Position numbers and translations under genes: made by a program. Source: an uncultured Oscillibacter sp. (GTDB lineage: Bacteria > Bacillota > Clostridia > Oscillospirales > Oscillospiraceae). From it: DNA of 28,862 nt. Below the pieces are notes generated by a model. That model saw only the letters and a program-made list of their open reading frames with translations, was not told the origin of the DNA and searched no databases. Position 1 is the first letter of the stretch. Every line of letters starts with the position of its first letter. The stretch is taken from NCBI RefSeq assembly GCF_910579365.1, contig NZ_CAJTUX010000037.1:1-28862 (forward strand). Reading direction: 5' to 3'. This document shows positions 15,301 through 22,449 of the stretch, in pieces.

Positions 15301-16835
15301 AAGCTCCAGCGGGAGAGGCGGTCCCGGTCCAGGGAGCGGGAGCCGGTGTAGAGCATGCCGGCGAAATTGTCGTAGCTGCTGGAGGGGCTGAAGGTGACGT
15401 AGCGCAGGGTGCTGGACCCGCCGCTGAGCTTGCTGTAGGCGTCCTCAAAGTGGGAGACCTTGAAATTCACCGTGCCGCCGGGAGCCACCTTGTAGGTGAT
15501 GTCGGCGGTGGCCACAGGGGAGCCGGAGAGGGTGATGGAGCCGGAAATCTGGTTTCCGAAGTTATCCGCGGCGGTGTAGCTCAGGGTCATGCTGCCGGAG
15601 GCGGCGGGGATGAAGTAGAGATAGTTGGGAAGGTCGCTGAAGGGGTAGTTCCCGGTGCTCAGGGCGGCCTTGCCGCTGGTGGAGTACAGGGTTCCGCTGC
15701 CGCTGGTGGAGAAGCGGACGCTCTGGAAGCTGTTCACGCCGATGAGGGCGTTGAACTTGGCGGCGATTTTCGTGCGGATGTCCCCGCCGATGATCTTGCC
15801 GCCGGTAGTCCCCACGCCGAGGGAGTCATTCTGCCCCGTGGCGGCGAGGGTGTAAACCGCGTAATAGGTGGTGTTCTGGTTTACGGCCATGGCGGCCACC
15901 TGGGCGGAGGTATAGCGGGGATTCAGGCTGGCGTTGTTGTAGACGCCGGTGGTGGGCGTGGTGGTCCAGCCGGTGAAGGTGTAGGTACAGCCGGAGCCGG
16001 TCTTGACGGGCGTGCCGGGGTTGCTGGGCCTGCTCCCGGCGGTCAGGGACTGGGGCGTGCCGAAGACGGAGCCGCCGTTCATGAAGGTGACGGTAAGGTT
16101 GGCGGCGGTGGCCATGCCGTAATTGCAGACGTCGCACCTGCCGTCCCGGTTGGCGTCGGCGTGGGCGCTGCGGCTGCTGACGTCGGTGCAGTAGCGGCAG
16201 CGGTGCCAGTGATAGCCGGAGTCGCTGGTCCAAACGGTCTCGTAGTCATGGGAGTGGGTCAGGGCGCCGCAGCGGGTGCACTTGCCGTCGCTGCCGGGGG
16301 TATGGCCCAGCTTGGGGATGACGCCGATCCGGTAGGTCCGGCCGCACTTGATGCAGACGTGCTCCGTATAGCCGTCGGCGGTGCAGGTGGGAGAGACGGT
16401 CTTGCCGTTGTCCCGGGGGGAGTGGCTCTCCCGCTCGCTGAGGGAGGGACAGCCCGGCGTGACGCAGTGCTGCTGGTGGCCGGTGTCGTCGCTCTGCCAG
16501 GAGCCGCCGGCAAAGGTGTGGCTTCCGGTGGCGGGGATGTCGTCTTCTGTCCAGGTGTAGCGGCACACGCTGCAGGTGTATTGGGTGCTGCCTGCCTGGT
16601 AACAGCTGGCATCACGGAGAATCACTGCCTGACTTTTCGTGTGGGGCTCTTTTCCGGAAGTGGCGCCGCAGTCTGGTTCCGGGCACTGCTGCCAATGCGA
16701 TTCCGTATCGTTGAAATAGTTGTCTCCAAAATTGTGTTCGCCCTCGTGGACAGCCAGCGCCGCCGGCATCATGCCGGCGGTCATGACCAGGGCCAGCAAA
16801 AAGGCCGGAACCTTCTTCTTCCAAAATCCGTTCAT
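12339..16835 (-). CDS. Large SLH-domain surface protein with tandem repeats
   Basis: A 1498-residue secreted protein. A signal peptide (about 1-28, ending ALA) is followed by a Cys/His-rich region of about 200 residues with many CxxC pairs (CSVC, CIKC, CTRC, CRYC, CDVC) resembling metal-binding ribbons. Next comes an InlB B-repeat-like unit (near 235-320: VTFMNGG, FTGWTTTP, YYAVYTL). A degenerate unit and then about seven tandem units follow (445-1331). Three SLH domains close it (1332-1498: FGDI...YVTELADASVIDGYSDGNFKPD, a middle divergent copy, and the last with GIVEGYF and FRPSNTLTRGQ). SLH domains anchor proteins to cell-wall polysaccharide. The start is supported by GGAGG nine bases upstream. 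It looks structural or adhesive, with no enzyme motif, and is probably abundant. Confidence 0.88.
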   Translation of the reverse strand: MNGFWKKKVPAFLLALVMTAGMMPAALAVHEGEHNFGDNYFNDTESHWQQCPEPDCGATSGKEPHTKSQAVILRDASCYQAGSTQYTCSVCRYTWTEDDIPATGSHTFAGGSWQSDDTGHQQHCVTPGCPSLSERESHSPRDNGKTVSPTCTADGYTEHVCIKCGRTYRIGVIPKLGHTPGSDGKCTRCGALTHSHDYETVWTSDSGYHWHRCRYCTDVSSRSAHADANRDGRCDVCNYGMATAANLTVTFMNGGSVFGTPQSLTAGSRPSNPGTPVKTGSGCTYTFTGWTTTPTTGVYNNASLNPRYTSAQVAAMAVNQNTTYYAVYTLAATGQNDSLGVGTTGGKIIGGDIRTKIAAKFNALIGVNSFQSVRFSTSGSGTLYSTSGKAALSTGNYPFSDLPNYLYFIPAASGSMTLSYTAADNFGNQISGSITLSGSPVATADITYKVAPGGTVNFKVSHFEDAYSKLSGGSSTLRYVTFSPSSSYDNFAGMLYTGSRSLDRDRLSRWSFYLSSDRYGDYALDTLNFKAETSAKQNAELSIPFRAYNNNGVYYDGTVRIVIDKDGQEGDVIYRVAPGGSVTFNRSDFNSAYQDVANSSRTIRYVEFDPDSSYTNFSGKISASGHSDFTRNELSREQFNYSGTSYGDYALDDLIFRASSGAREGDTLEIPFQAYYNRDDSAKCTLRIIIDKNGPADTVTCNVAPGGTARLNRSDFNDVYRALSGYKNRTISAVSFNAPESYKNFAGSLYVKNRDLTLSDLTYSRTLFYYDDSRDGDFALEDLTFQAERNAKEGASLSIPFRAYYDGSSDYEEGVLRINITSSVNTITYEAAPGGSVELKADDFNKAYQTMSGTSRTIRYVAFDAGSDYASFAGRLYAGSTQLNRSSLTYTQTQFYYSSSSYGAYALSSLTFRPDSAAKDKAELSIPFRAYYSDSDYEQGTLKLVVSTSAGGDITYTVTPGKTVNLDRVKFDEFFRKTYSSYNLDYVVFDVPSATDFPDAYGTLYTGYNTSYSNSFSRSSLRDVRFYYNANDAGRGDYALNDLTFAAASSFTSGKVTLRFTAYGTNSRTVEGKLVLAPTAPASATSNYVGSVRYAVTTGTNVQINANDLARFYKGTYPSGTLQYVTLSDVPAAGTLYYNYYSASRYGTSAREQITAANRSRSFYLSPASPGEYALTELTYVPSGSNYCASIPFTAYGTGGQSVTGSILISVTNKAVSEVYGPTPRNTAVTFPASSIYAAVSAATGTAPSGFQLLKLPAASVGAIYVGTGTATPANTTTVYGYNTGSQQLGQLRFVPTSTHTGPVEIPYVALNANGVAIASGMFSMGVLNTNKRFGDITASTWCYKYVTELADASVIDGYSDGNFKPDNTITYGAALKLIMLAAGYSEQAPTVKGSTFSGYLSKAQADGLITRSNVNLSGSITRLQVAQLAAGALKLDINNLSSVKPFTDTADVYVQALNAAGIVEGYFSNGTSTFRPSNTLTRGQVSAIVWRMQNYRR
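12843..15503 (-). repeat. About seven tandem ~125-residue repeats within the SLH protein
   Basis: Units start near VAPGGxV or an equivalent and share the pattern YxVAPGGxVxFxRxDFxxAY, RYVxF, YxxFAGxLYxG, LxRxxLxxxxFYY, YGDYALxxLTF, then LSIPFRAYY and a final (V/L)RIxI strand. Units 1-4 are close to each other. Units 5-7, nearest the SLH domains, are clearly more divergent but keep (Y/E)YAL-x-L(T/R)F and the P-F-x-AY strand. This gradient suggests expansion from the N-terminal side. Confidence 0.82.
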
Positions 16836-16891
16836 AAATCAATACCTCCATGCCAGACGCAGTCGAATCTCACGCGTCGATAATACTGCTC

Positions 16892-16941
16892 CTTATACCA
16901 TAGCGGAAAGCCCTGCCGCAATCATGAACAAATTGTGAACA
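16892..16941 (-). promoter_or_regulatory. Promoter region of the large SLH gene with shared SLH block
   Basis: On the minus strand TTGCGG (16921-16916), 18-base spacer, TATAAG (16897-16892) with a TG extension is the best sigma-A match. The block TGTTCACAATTTGT (from 16941) and GCTATGGT (from 16904), 37 bases apart, recurs with the same spacing before the other SLH gene at 22365-22409. Confidence 0.6.
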
Positions 16942-17049
16942 AGCGGCAACATTTTGGTATCATTTACTGAGGAAGGTCCGTTAAGACCGGGAGAAAAGAG
17001 TCGCTTTTTGTCATTTTGCCGGATGGTGAATCCGGCGAAAAGGTTTCTC

Positions 17050-17078
17050 TTTACAAATAAATTTCCCTTCGATATAAT
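17050..17078 (+). promoter_or_regulatory. Promoter of prfB
   Basis: TTTACA (17050-17055), 17-base spacer, perfect TATAAT (17073-17078). Expected start near 17085, giving a leader of about 34 bases. Confidence 0.85.
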
Positions 17079-17118
17079 ACATACGTTGCGAAATCTGTTA
17101 GGGATGGAGAATCATGTC

Positions 17119-18243
17119 ATGGCTTTGATCGAATACGACGCTTACAAGCAAAAGCTCCGGGACCTCAGGCCGGAGCTGGAGGAGCTTTCCGCCGCCCTGG
17201 ACATCGGCGCGGCGAAGCAGGAGGCCGCCCGGCTGGAGGACGAAACCGCCCAGGACGGGTTCTGGAACGATCTGGAGCGCTCCCAGAAGGTACAGCAGCG
17301 GCTCAAGCAGCTCCAGAACAAAATCACCAGGCAGGAGAAGCTGCTTGCCTCCTGGGAGGATTTGACCGCCCTGTGCGAAATGGGGCAGGAGGCCGAGGAC
17401 GAGGAGATTCTGGAGGAGCTGAAAGCCGAATACGCCGCCCTGGAGGCCCGGACCGCCGAGACCCGGATGGCCACCCTCCTCTCCGGCGAGTACGACGGGT
17501 GCAACGCCATTTTGCAGTTCCACGCCGGAGCCGGCGGCACCGAGGCCCAGGACTGGGCCCAGATGCTCTACCGCATGTACACCCGCTGGGTGGAGCGGAA
17601 AGGGTTCACCTATAAAATCCTGGACTATGAGGACGGGGACGAGGCGGGAATCAAGTCCGCCGCCATCTCCATCGAGGGGGAAAACGCCTACGGTCTTTTG
17701 AAGAGCGAGAACGGCGTCCACCGTCTGGTCCGGGTCTCCCCCTTCGACGCCAACGCCCGGCGGCAGACCTCCTTCGCCGCGGTGGAGGTCATGCCGGAGC
17801 TGGAGAACGACGAGTCCATCGAGATTCGGGACGAGGACATTGAGATGCAGGTCTACCGGGCCAGCGGCGCGGGGGGCCAGCACGTCAACAAGACCTCCTC
17901 CGCCGTGCGGCTGATTCACAAGCCCACGGGCATCGTGGTGGCCTCTCAGCAGGAGCGGAGCCAGTTCCAGAACAAGGACAACTGCATGAAGATGCTCCGG
18001 GCGAAGCTCCTGGAGCTGAAGGCCCAGCAGCACGCGGAGAAGATCTCCGACATCAAGGGCGTGCAGATGAAGATCGAGTGGGGCAGCCAGATTCGCTCCT
18101 ACGTCTTCATGCCCTATCAGATGGTAAAGGACACCCGGACCAGCTTTGAGACCGCCAACATCGACGGCGTCATGGACGGCGACCTGGACGGGTTTCTGAA
18201 CGCTTATCTGACCCAGCTGGCAACGGGGGAGCTGAAGAAATGA
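17119..18243 (+). CDS. prfB: Peptide chain release factor 2
   Basis: A 374-residue class I release factor. An N-terminal helical domain (about 1-110) is followed by GAGGTEAQDWAQML, the RF2-specific stop-codon recognition tripeptide SPF (207-209, in RVSPFDANARRQTSF), and the catalytic GGQ (252-254, in RASGAGGQHVNKTSSAVRL). It reads UAA and UGA and hydrolyses peptidyl-tRNA on the ribosome. The ATG at 17119 has GGAG nine bases upstream; a nearer ATG at 17104 has no usable spacing. The frame is continuous from the start. Where most bacteria have a CTT-TGA-C frameshift site (the L-D of the first helix pair), this gene reads CTG GAC (17197-17202), so autoregulatory frameshifting is absent. A strong promoter precedes and a terminator follows. 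Confidence 0.95.
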   Translation: MALIEYDAYKQKLRDLRPELEELSAALDIGAAKQEAARLEDETAQDGFWNDLERSQKVQQRLKQLQNKITRQEKLLASWEDLTALCEMGQEAEDEEILEELKAEYAALEARTAETRMATLLSGEYDGCNAILQFHAGAGGTEAQDWAQMLYRMYTRWVERKGFTYKILDYEDGDEAGIKSAAISIEGENAYGLLKSENGVHRLVRVSPFDANARRQTSFAAVEVMPELENDESIEIRDEDIEMQVYRASGAGGQHVNKTSSAVRLIHKPTGIVVASQQERSQFQNKDNCMKMLRAKLLELKAQQHAEKISDIKGVQMKIEWGSQIRSYVFMPYQMVKDTRTSFETANIDGVMDGDLDGFLNAYLTQLATGELKK

Positions 18244-18346
18244 CTCCCTTTGGCTTTGCGGCGCTCAAGGGCGGCGCGGTCCCGGCGCTCCCACCGCCGT
18301 CCAACTCCCCGCCGGAGGCGTGATAAGCCAACCCCAGCCTTGAAAA

Positions 18347-18375
18347 GGCGCGGCTGTGACAGCCGCGTCCTTTTT
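18347..18375 (+). terminator. Terminator after prfB
   Basis: CGCGGCTG (18349-18356) pairs with CAGCCGCG (18360-18367) around TGA, extended by GG/CC with a one-base bulge, then TTTTT (18371-18375). It lies only 37 bases before the MATE gene, so some read-through may feed that gene. Confidence 0.85.
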
Positions 18376-18411
18376 CCGTCAGACTCTGCATATACAGAAA
18401 GGACTCAAAAG

Positions 18412-19809
18412 ATGAAAGATAACAAAATGCAATCACCCTCTCCCGGCCCGGCCTCTCAGGAGAACAAGATGGGCACCATGGCCATTGCCCCCCTCCTGGC
18501 GGGTATGGCGGTGCCCATGATGATCTCCATGCTGGTCCAGGCTCTTTACAACATCGTGGACAGCGTCTTTGTCGCCCGCATCAGCCAGGACGCGCTGAAC
18601 GCCGTCTCCCTGGCCTTCCCCCTTCAAAACCTGATGATCGCCGTGGGCGGCGGCACCGGCGTGGGCATGAACGCCCTGCTGTCCCGCTCCCTGGGCGAGA
18701 AGCGGCAGGACCAGGCGGACCAGGCCGCCAACACCGGCATTTTCGTCTTCTTCCTCAGCGCCGTGATTTTCGGTGTGTGCGGCTTCCTGCTGGCCCGGCC
18801 GTTCTTCCTGGCTCAAACGGACATCGCCTCCATTGTGGAGTACGGCACGGACTACGCCCGCATCTGCCTGGGGCTCTCCATCGGCATTTTCAGCCAGTTC
18901 TGCTTTGAGCGGCTGCTCCAGTCCACGGGGCGGACGGTGTACTCCATGATTACCCAGCTCATCGGCGCGGTGATCAACATCATCCTGGACCCCATTTTGA
19001 TCTTCGGCCTCTTTGGCTTTCCCCGGCTGGAGGTGGCGGGGGCCGCCGTGGCCACGGTGTTCGGCCAGATTGTGGCCGCCCTCATCGGCCTTTGGATGAA
19101 CCTCCGCTTCAACAAGGACATCCACATCCGCCTCCGGGCCATCCGGCCGGACCGGGCCGTGGCCCGGGAGATTTACCGGGTGGGCCTGCCCTCCATCATC
19201 ATGCAGTCCATCGGGTCCGTTATGACCTTCGGCATAAACCAGATACTCATCGGCTTCACCGACACGGCCACGGCGGTCTTCGGGGCTTACTTCAAGCTCC
19301 AGAGCTTCATCTTCATGCCGGTCTTTGGCCTGAACAACGGCATGGTGCCCATCATCTCCTACAACTACGGCGCGGCCCGGCTGGACCGGGTGCGGAAGAC
19401 CTTCCAGCTCACCGCCGCCACGGCCACGGTAATCATGGTAATCGGCTGCGCCGCATTCAACCTGATTCCCGGCGTCCTGCTGGGCTTCTTCAGCCCCTCG
19501 GCGGAGATGCTGTCCATCGGCACGGTGGCCCTGCGGGTCATCAGCTACTCCTTCCTGCTGGCGGGCTTCGACATCATCGCCGGGTCCGTCTGTCAGGCCA
19601 TCGGCAACCCGGTCCATACGCTGATCTGCTCCGTCTGCCGCCAGCTGGTGGCGCTGCTGCCGTCGGCGTGGCTGCTGGCCCGGACGGGAATTCTGGACCT
19701 GGTGTGGTTCTGTTTCCCCATTTCAGAGCTGGTCTCCTTAGTGTTGAGCATCCTCTTCCTCCGCAAGACCATGCGGGCGGCGGAAGCGAAGTTAGCAGGA
19801 AACGGATAA
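18412..19809 (+). CDS. MATE-family multidrug/cation efflux transporter
   Basis: A 465-residue membrane protein with about twelve hydrophobic helices in two homologous halves, the normal size for the MATE family. Characteristic stretches are PLLAGMAVPMMISMLVQALYNIVDS at the start (first helix), GGGTGVGMNALLSRSLGEK, FERLLQSTGRT and, in the second half, GLPSIIMQSIGSV, NNGMVPIISYNYGA and AGSVCQAIGNP. These transporters export drugs or metabolites using Na+ or H+. The substrate cannot be told. The start at 18412 is supported by AAAGGA eight bases upstream; a longer in-frame reading runs through the terminator and is rejected. No separate promoter is clear between terminator and start. tex follows after ten bases, probably in one transcript. 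Confidence 0.9.
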   Translation: MKDNKMQSPSPGPASQENKMGTMAIAPLLAGMAVPMMISMLVQALYNIVDSVFVARISQDALNAVSLAFPLQNLMIAVGGGTGVGMNALLSRSLGEKRQDQADQAANTGIFVFFLSAVIFGVCGFLLARPFFLAQTDIASIVEYGTDYARICLGLSIGIFSQFCFERLLQSTGRTVYSMITQLIGAVINIILDPILIFGLFGFPRLEVAGAAVATVFGQIVAALIGLWMNLRFNKDIHIRLRAIRPDRAVAREIYRVGLPSIIMQSIGSVMTFGINQILIGFTDTATAVFGAYFKLQSFIFMPVFGLNNGMVPIISYNYGAARLDRVRKTFQLTAATATVIMVIGCAAFNLIPGVLLGFFSPSAEMLSIGTVALRVISYSFLLAGFDIIAGSVCQAIGNPVHTLICSVCRQLVALLPSAWLLARTGILDLVWFCFPISELVSLVLSILFLRKTMRAAEAKLAGNG

Positions 19810-19819
19810 CGGAGGTTTT

Positions 19820-21982
19820 ATGGAAGCGATCATCACGCAGCTCGCCCAGGAGCTGAACCAGCCCGCCCCGTACGTGGACAACGTGGTCCGCCTGCTGGAC
19901 GAGGGCAACACCATCCCTTTCATCGCCCGGTACCGCAAGGAGCTCCACGGGGCCATGGACGACACCACCCTCCGGAACCTGGAGGAGCGTCTGGCCTATC
20001 TCCGGGGCCTTCAGGAGCGGCGGGAGACGGTGAAAAACGCCATCGCGGAACAGGGGAAGCTGACCGAGGAGCTCTCCCGCGCCATTGACGCCGCCGCCAC
20101 CCTGGCGGAGGTGGAGGACCTGTACCGCCCCTATAAGCAAAAGCGCCGGACCCGGGCCACCATGGCCCGGGAGAAGGGCCTCCAGCCCCTGGCGGAGCTC
20201 CTCTTCGCCCAGAGGCCGGACGGCCCGGACCCCCTGGCGGAGGCGGCGAAATACGTGGACCCTGAGAAGGGCGTGGAGACGGCGGAGGACGCCCTGGCAG
20301 GAGCGTCGGACATCGTGGCGGAGATGCTCAGCGACGACGCGGAGCTGCGGAAGGTCCTCCGGACCCTGCTGGCGAAAAACGGGACGCTCCACAGCACGGC
20401 CGCTGTGGAGGAGGATACGGTCTACCGGCTGTATTATGAGTTTGTCCAGCCCCTCTCCCGGATGCAGGGACATCAGGTCCTGGCCATCAACCGGGGGGAG
20501 AAGGAGGAGAAGCTGAAGGTTTCCGTGGAGCTGGACCGGGACCTGGGCCTGCGGACCCTCCGCCGCCGGACGGTGGTCCCGGGGACGCCCGCCATGGAGT
20601 TTGTCAAGGCCGCGGCGGAGGACGCCTATGACCGCCTGATCTTCCCCTCCCTGGAGCGGGAGGCGCGCAGCGCCCTTACGGAGGAGGCCGGCGAGGGGGC
20701 CATCGGCCAGTTTGCCCTGAATCTCAAGCCCCTTTTGATGCAGCCGCCGGTGAAGGGCAAGGTGACCATGGGCCTGGACCCTGGCTACCGCATGGGGTGC
20801 AAGGTGGCCGTGGTGGACGGCACGGGCAAGGTGCTGGACACCGCCGTGGTCTATCCCACCTATAACGAGCGGAAGAAGAACGAGGCCATCGCGGTCCTGG
20901 CGGAGCTCATCGGGAAGCACGGCGTGGAGCACATCGCCATCGGCAACGGCACCGCCAGCCGGGAGACGGAGCAGATGGCCGTGGAGCTCATCCGCCAGGT
21001 GAACGAGACCGGGCGGAAGGTCTCCTATATGATTGTGTCGGAGGCCGGCGCCTCCGTGTACTCGGCAAGCCCGCTGGCGGCGGAGGAGTTCCCGGAGTAC
21101 GACGTGAACCTCCGTTCCGCCGTGTCCATCGCCCGGCGGCTCCAGGACCCCCTGGCGGAGCTGGTGAAGATCGACCCCAAGGCCATCGGCGTGGGGCAGT
21201 ACCAGCACGACTGCTCCCCCAAGCGGCTGGACGAGGCGCTGAACGGCGTAGTGGAGGACTGCGTCAACGCCGTGGGAGTGGACGTGAACACGGCGTCCCC
21301 GTCGCTGCTCCGGCGGGTCTCGGGCCTGACGGCGGCCACGGCGAAAAACATTGTGGCCTATCGGGAGGCCAACGGGCCCTTTACCGCCCGGAAGCAGATT
21401 CTGAAGGTCCCCAAGCTGGGGCCCAAGGCCTTTCAGCAGTGCGCGGGCTTCCTCCGGGTGCCGGAGAGCGCGTCCGTGCTGGACAACACCGCCGTCCATC
21501 CGGAGAGCTACGGCGCGGCGGAGAAGCTGCTGGCGCTGACGGGGCACTCCCTGGCCGACGTAAAGGCGGGAAAGCTCCAGGGCCTCCCCGCTCAGGTGGC
21601 CGCCTATGGCGAGGAGCGGGCGGCGGAGGCCGCCGGGGTGGGCGTGCCGACTCTGCGGGACGTGGTATCGGAGCTGATGAAGCCCGGGCGGGACATCCGG
21701 GACGACCTGCCCAAGCCGGTGCTGCGGACGGACGTATTGGAGATGAAGGACCTGAAGCCCGGCTTGACGCTGACAGGCACCGTGCGCAACGTCATCGACT
21801 TCGGGGCCTTCGTGGACATCGGCGTCCACCAGGACGGTCTGGTGCATATCTCCCAGGTGGCGGACCGCTATGTCAAGCACCCTTCCGAGGTTGTGTCCGT
21901 AGGGGATGTGGTAAAGGTGGTTGTCCTGGAAGTAGACGAGAAAAAGAAACGGATTTCCCTCTCTATGAAACAGGCAAAATAG
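19820..21982 (+). CDS. tex: Tex-family RNA-binding transcription accessory protein
   Basis: A 720-residue cytoplasmic protein with the full Tex layout: N-terminal helical region (APYVDNVVRLLDEGNTIPFI, YRKELHGAMDD), a YqgF/RuvC-like fold (about 314-440, GLDPGYRMGCKVAVVDGTG, AIGNGTASRET), helix-hairpin-helix motifs (about 492-560, VSGLTAATAKNIVAYREANGPF), and a C-terminal S1 RNA-binding domain (about 642-718, GLTLTGTVRNVIDFGAFVDI, DGLVHISQ). Tex proteins bind nucleic acid and influence transcription and stress tolerance; the exact role is unsettled. Length equals the family norm. GGAGG lies seven bases before the ATG and ten bases separate it from the MATE stop, indicating cotranscription. After the stop there is a GC hairpin (21991-22009) without T tract and then a strong terminator at 22057-22090. 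Confidence 0.94.
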   Translation: MEAIITQLAQELNQPAPYVDNVVRLLDEGNTIPFIARYRKELHGAMDDTTLRNLEERLAYLRGLQERRETVKNAIAEQGKLTEELSRAIDAAATLAEVEDLYRPYKQKRRTRATMAREKGLQPLAELLFAQRPDGPDPLAEAAKYVDPEKGVETAEDALAGASDIVAEMLSDDAELRKVLRTLLAKNGTLHSTAAVEEDTVYRLYYEFVQPLSRMQGHQVLAINRGEKEEKLKVSVELDRDLGLRTLRRRTVVPGTPAMEFVKAAAEDAYDRLIFPSLEREARSALTEEAGEGAIGQFALNLKPLLMQPPVKGKVTMGLDPGYRMGCKVAVVDGTGKVLDTAVVYPTYNERKKNEAIAVLAELIGKHGVEHIAIGNGTASRETEQMAVELIRQVNETGRKVSYMIVSEAGASVYSASPLAAEEFPEYDVNLRSAVSIARRLQDPLAELVKIDPKAIGVGQYQHDCSPKRLDEALNGVVEDCVNAVGVDVNTASPSLLRRVSGLTAATAKNIVAYREANGPFTARKQILKVPKLGPKAFQQCAGFLRVPESASVLDNTAVHPESYGAAEKLLALTGHSLADVKAGKLQGLPAQVAAYGEERAAEAAGVGVPTLRDVVSELMKPGRDIRDDLPKPVLRTDVLEMKDLKPGLTLTGTVRNVIDFGAFVDIGVHQDGLVHISQVADRYVKHPSEVVSVGDVVKVVVLEVDEKKKRISLSMKQAK

Positions 21983-22056
21983 GCCCGCAGGGGCGGCTGT
22001 CAGCCGCCCGTTCCCCCAAGAACCCCGGCAAAAATGAAGAGCGGAATACAAAAAGA

Positions 22057-22090
22057 AAAACGCGTGAAGACGAAAGTCTTCACGCGTTTT
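22057..22090. terminator. Bidirectional terminator between tex and ferredoxin gene
   Basis: A perfect 15-bp stem (22057-22071 with 22076-22090) closed by a GAAA tetraloop, with A4 on one side and T4 on the other. It serves both converging genes; its right edge includes the last base of the ferredoxin stop codon. Confidence 0.93.
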
Positions 22091-22272
22091 CATCCCTTCA
22101 CCCGAATGGCGTTGACCGGGCAGCCGTTGGCGGCGTCCCGGACCCGGGGGTCTCTCCCCTCCGGCTGGGCAATCACGGTGGAGGCGCTTCCGATGACGCG
22201 GAAGACCTCCGGCGCGGCGTAGGCGCACATGCCGCAGGCGATGCAGCGCCCGGCATCCACAGTAACGGTCAT
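22090..22272 (-). CDS. Small single-cluster [4Fe-4S] ferredoxin
   Basis: A 60-residue electron carrier. Cysteines 10, 13 and 16 (CIACGMC) and Cys51 (GCPVNAI) are the four ligands of one [4Fe-4S] cluster. The spacing is that of the single-cluster ferredoxins, in which the second CxxCxxC motif is lost and replaced by the APEVFRV strand. It would transfer electrons in the cytoplasm; its redox partner is not nearby. The start at 22272 is supported by AGGAGGG upstream and by the promoter; a longer in-frame reading runs through the -10 box. It is transcribed alone and convergent with tex. Confidence 0.92.
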   Translation of the reverse strand: MTVTVDAGRCIACGMCAYAAPEVFRVIGSASTVIAQPEGRDPRVRDAANGCPVNAIRVKG

Positions 22273-22303
22273 GGCGGTCCCTCCTTTTTGGCGTCCTGCT
22301 TTT

Positions 22304-22332
22304 ATCATAGCGCGAAAGCGGAGGTTTGTCCA
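22304..22332 (-). promoter_or_regulatory. Promoter of the ferredoxin gene
   Basis: On the minus strand: TGGACA (22332-22327), 17-base spacer, TATGAT (22309-22304); leader about 25 bases. Confidence 0.75.
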
Positions 22333-22364
22333 GACTGGAAACTTCAGGGGAAACCGTCGAATTT

Positions 22365-22409
22365 TGTTCACGAATTGTCATTTACTTTCCAGCCGGTTTG
22401 TGCTATGGT
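22365..22409 (+). promoter_or_regulatory. Promoter region of the second SLH gene with shared SLH block
   Basis: TGTTCACGAATTGT starts at 22365 and GCTATGGT at 22402, the same 37-base offset as before the large SLH gene. The probable core promoter is TTTACT (22381-22386), 17-base spacer, TATGGT (22404-22409) with a TG extension. The boxes are weak, so an activator or another sigma factor may be needed. Confidence 0.6.
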
Positions 22410-22449
22410 GGAAACGTTCGATTGACCCTGTACAAGATGGAGGACCTCT

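Noticed and set aside
11952..16883. Very long open frame of 1643 codons antisense to the SLH gene
   Set aside because: It is a shadow of GC-rich biased codons: glycine/valine/alanine-rich without domains, while the opposite strand has a signal peptide, repeats and SLH domains.
17104..17118. Alternative upstream prfB start (MENHV) and a short ATG-TCA-TGG-CTT-TGA frame at 17114 that looked like a frameshift site
   Set aside because: The upstream ATG has no ribosome-site spacing. A +1 shift at CTT-T in the 17114 frame leads into the wrong frame, not into RF2.
18244..18346. GC-rich leader between prfB and MATE as a riboswitch
   Set aside because: No conserved aptamer motif could be recognised, and the terminator following it is fully explained as the prfB terminator.
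19574..22381. Minus-strand open frame of 935 codons opposite tex
   Set aside because: Antisense shadow; tex has complete family domains on the plus strand, and the ferredoxin in another frame explains the minus-strand part.
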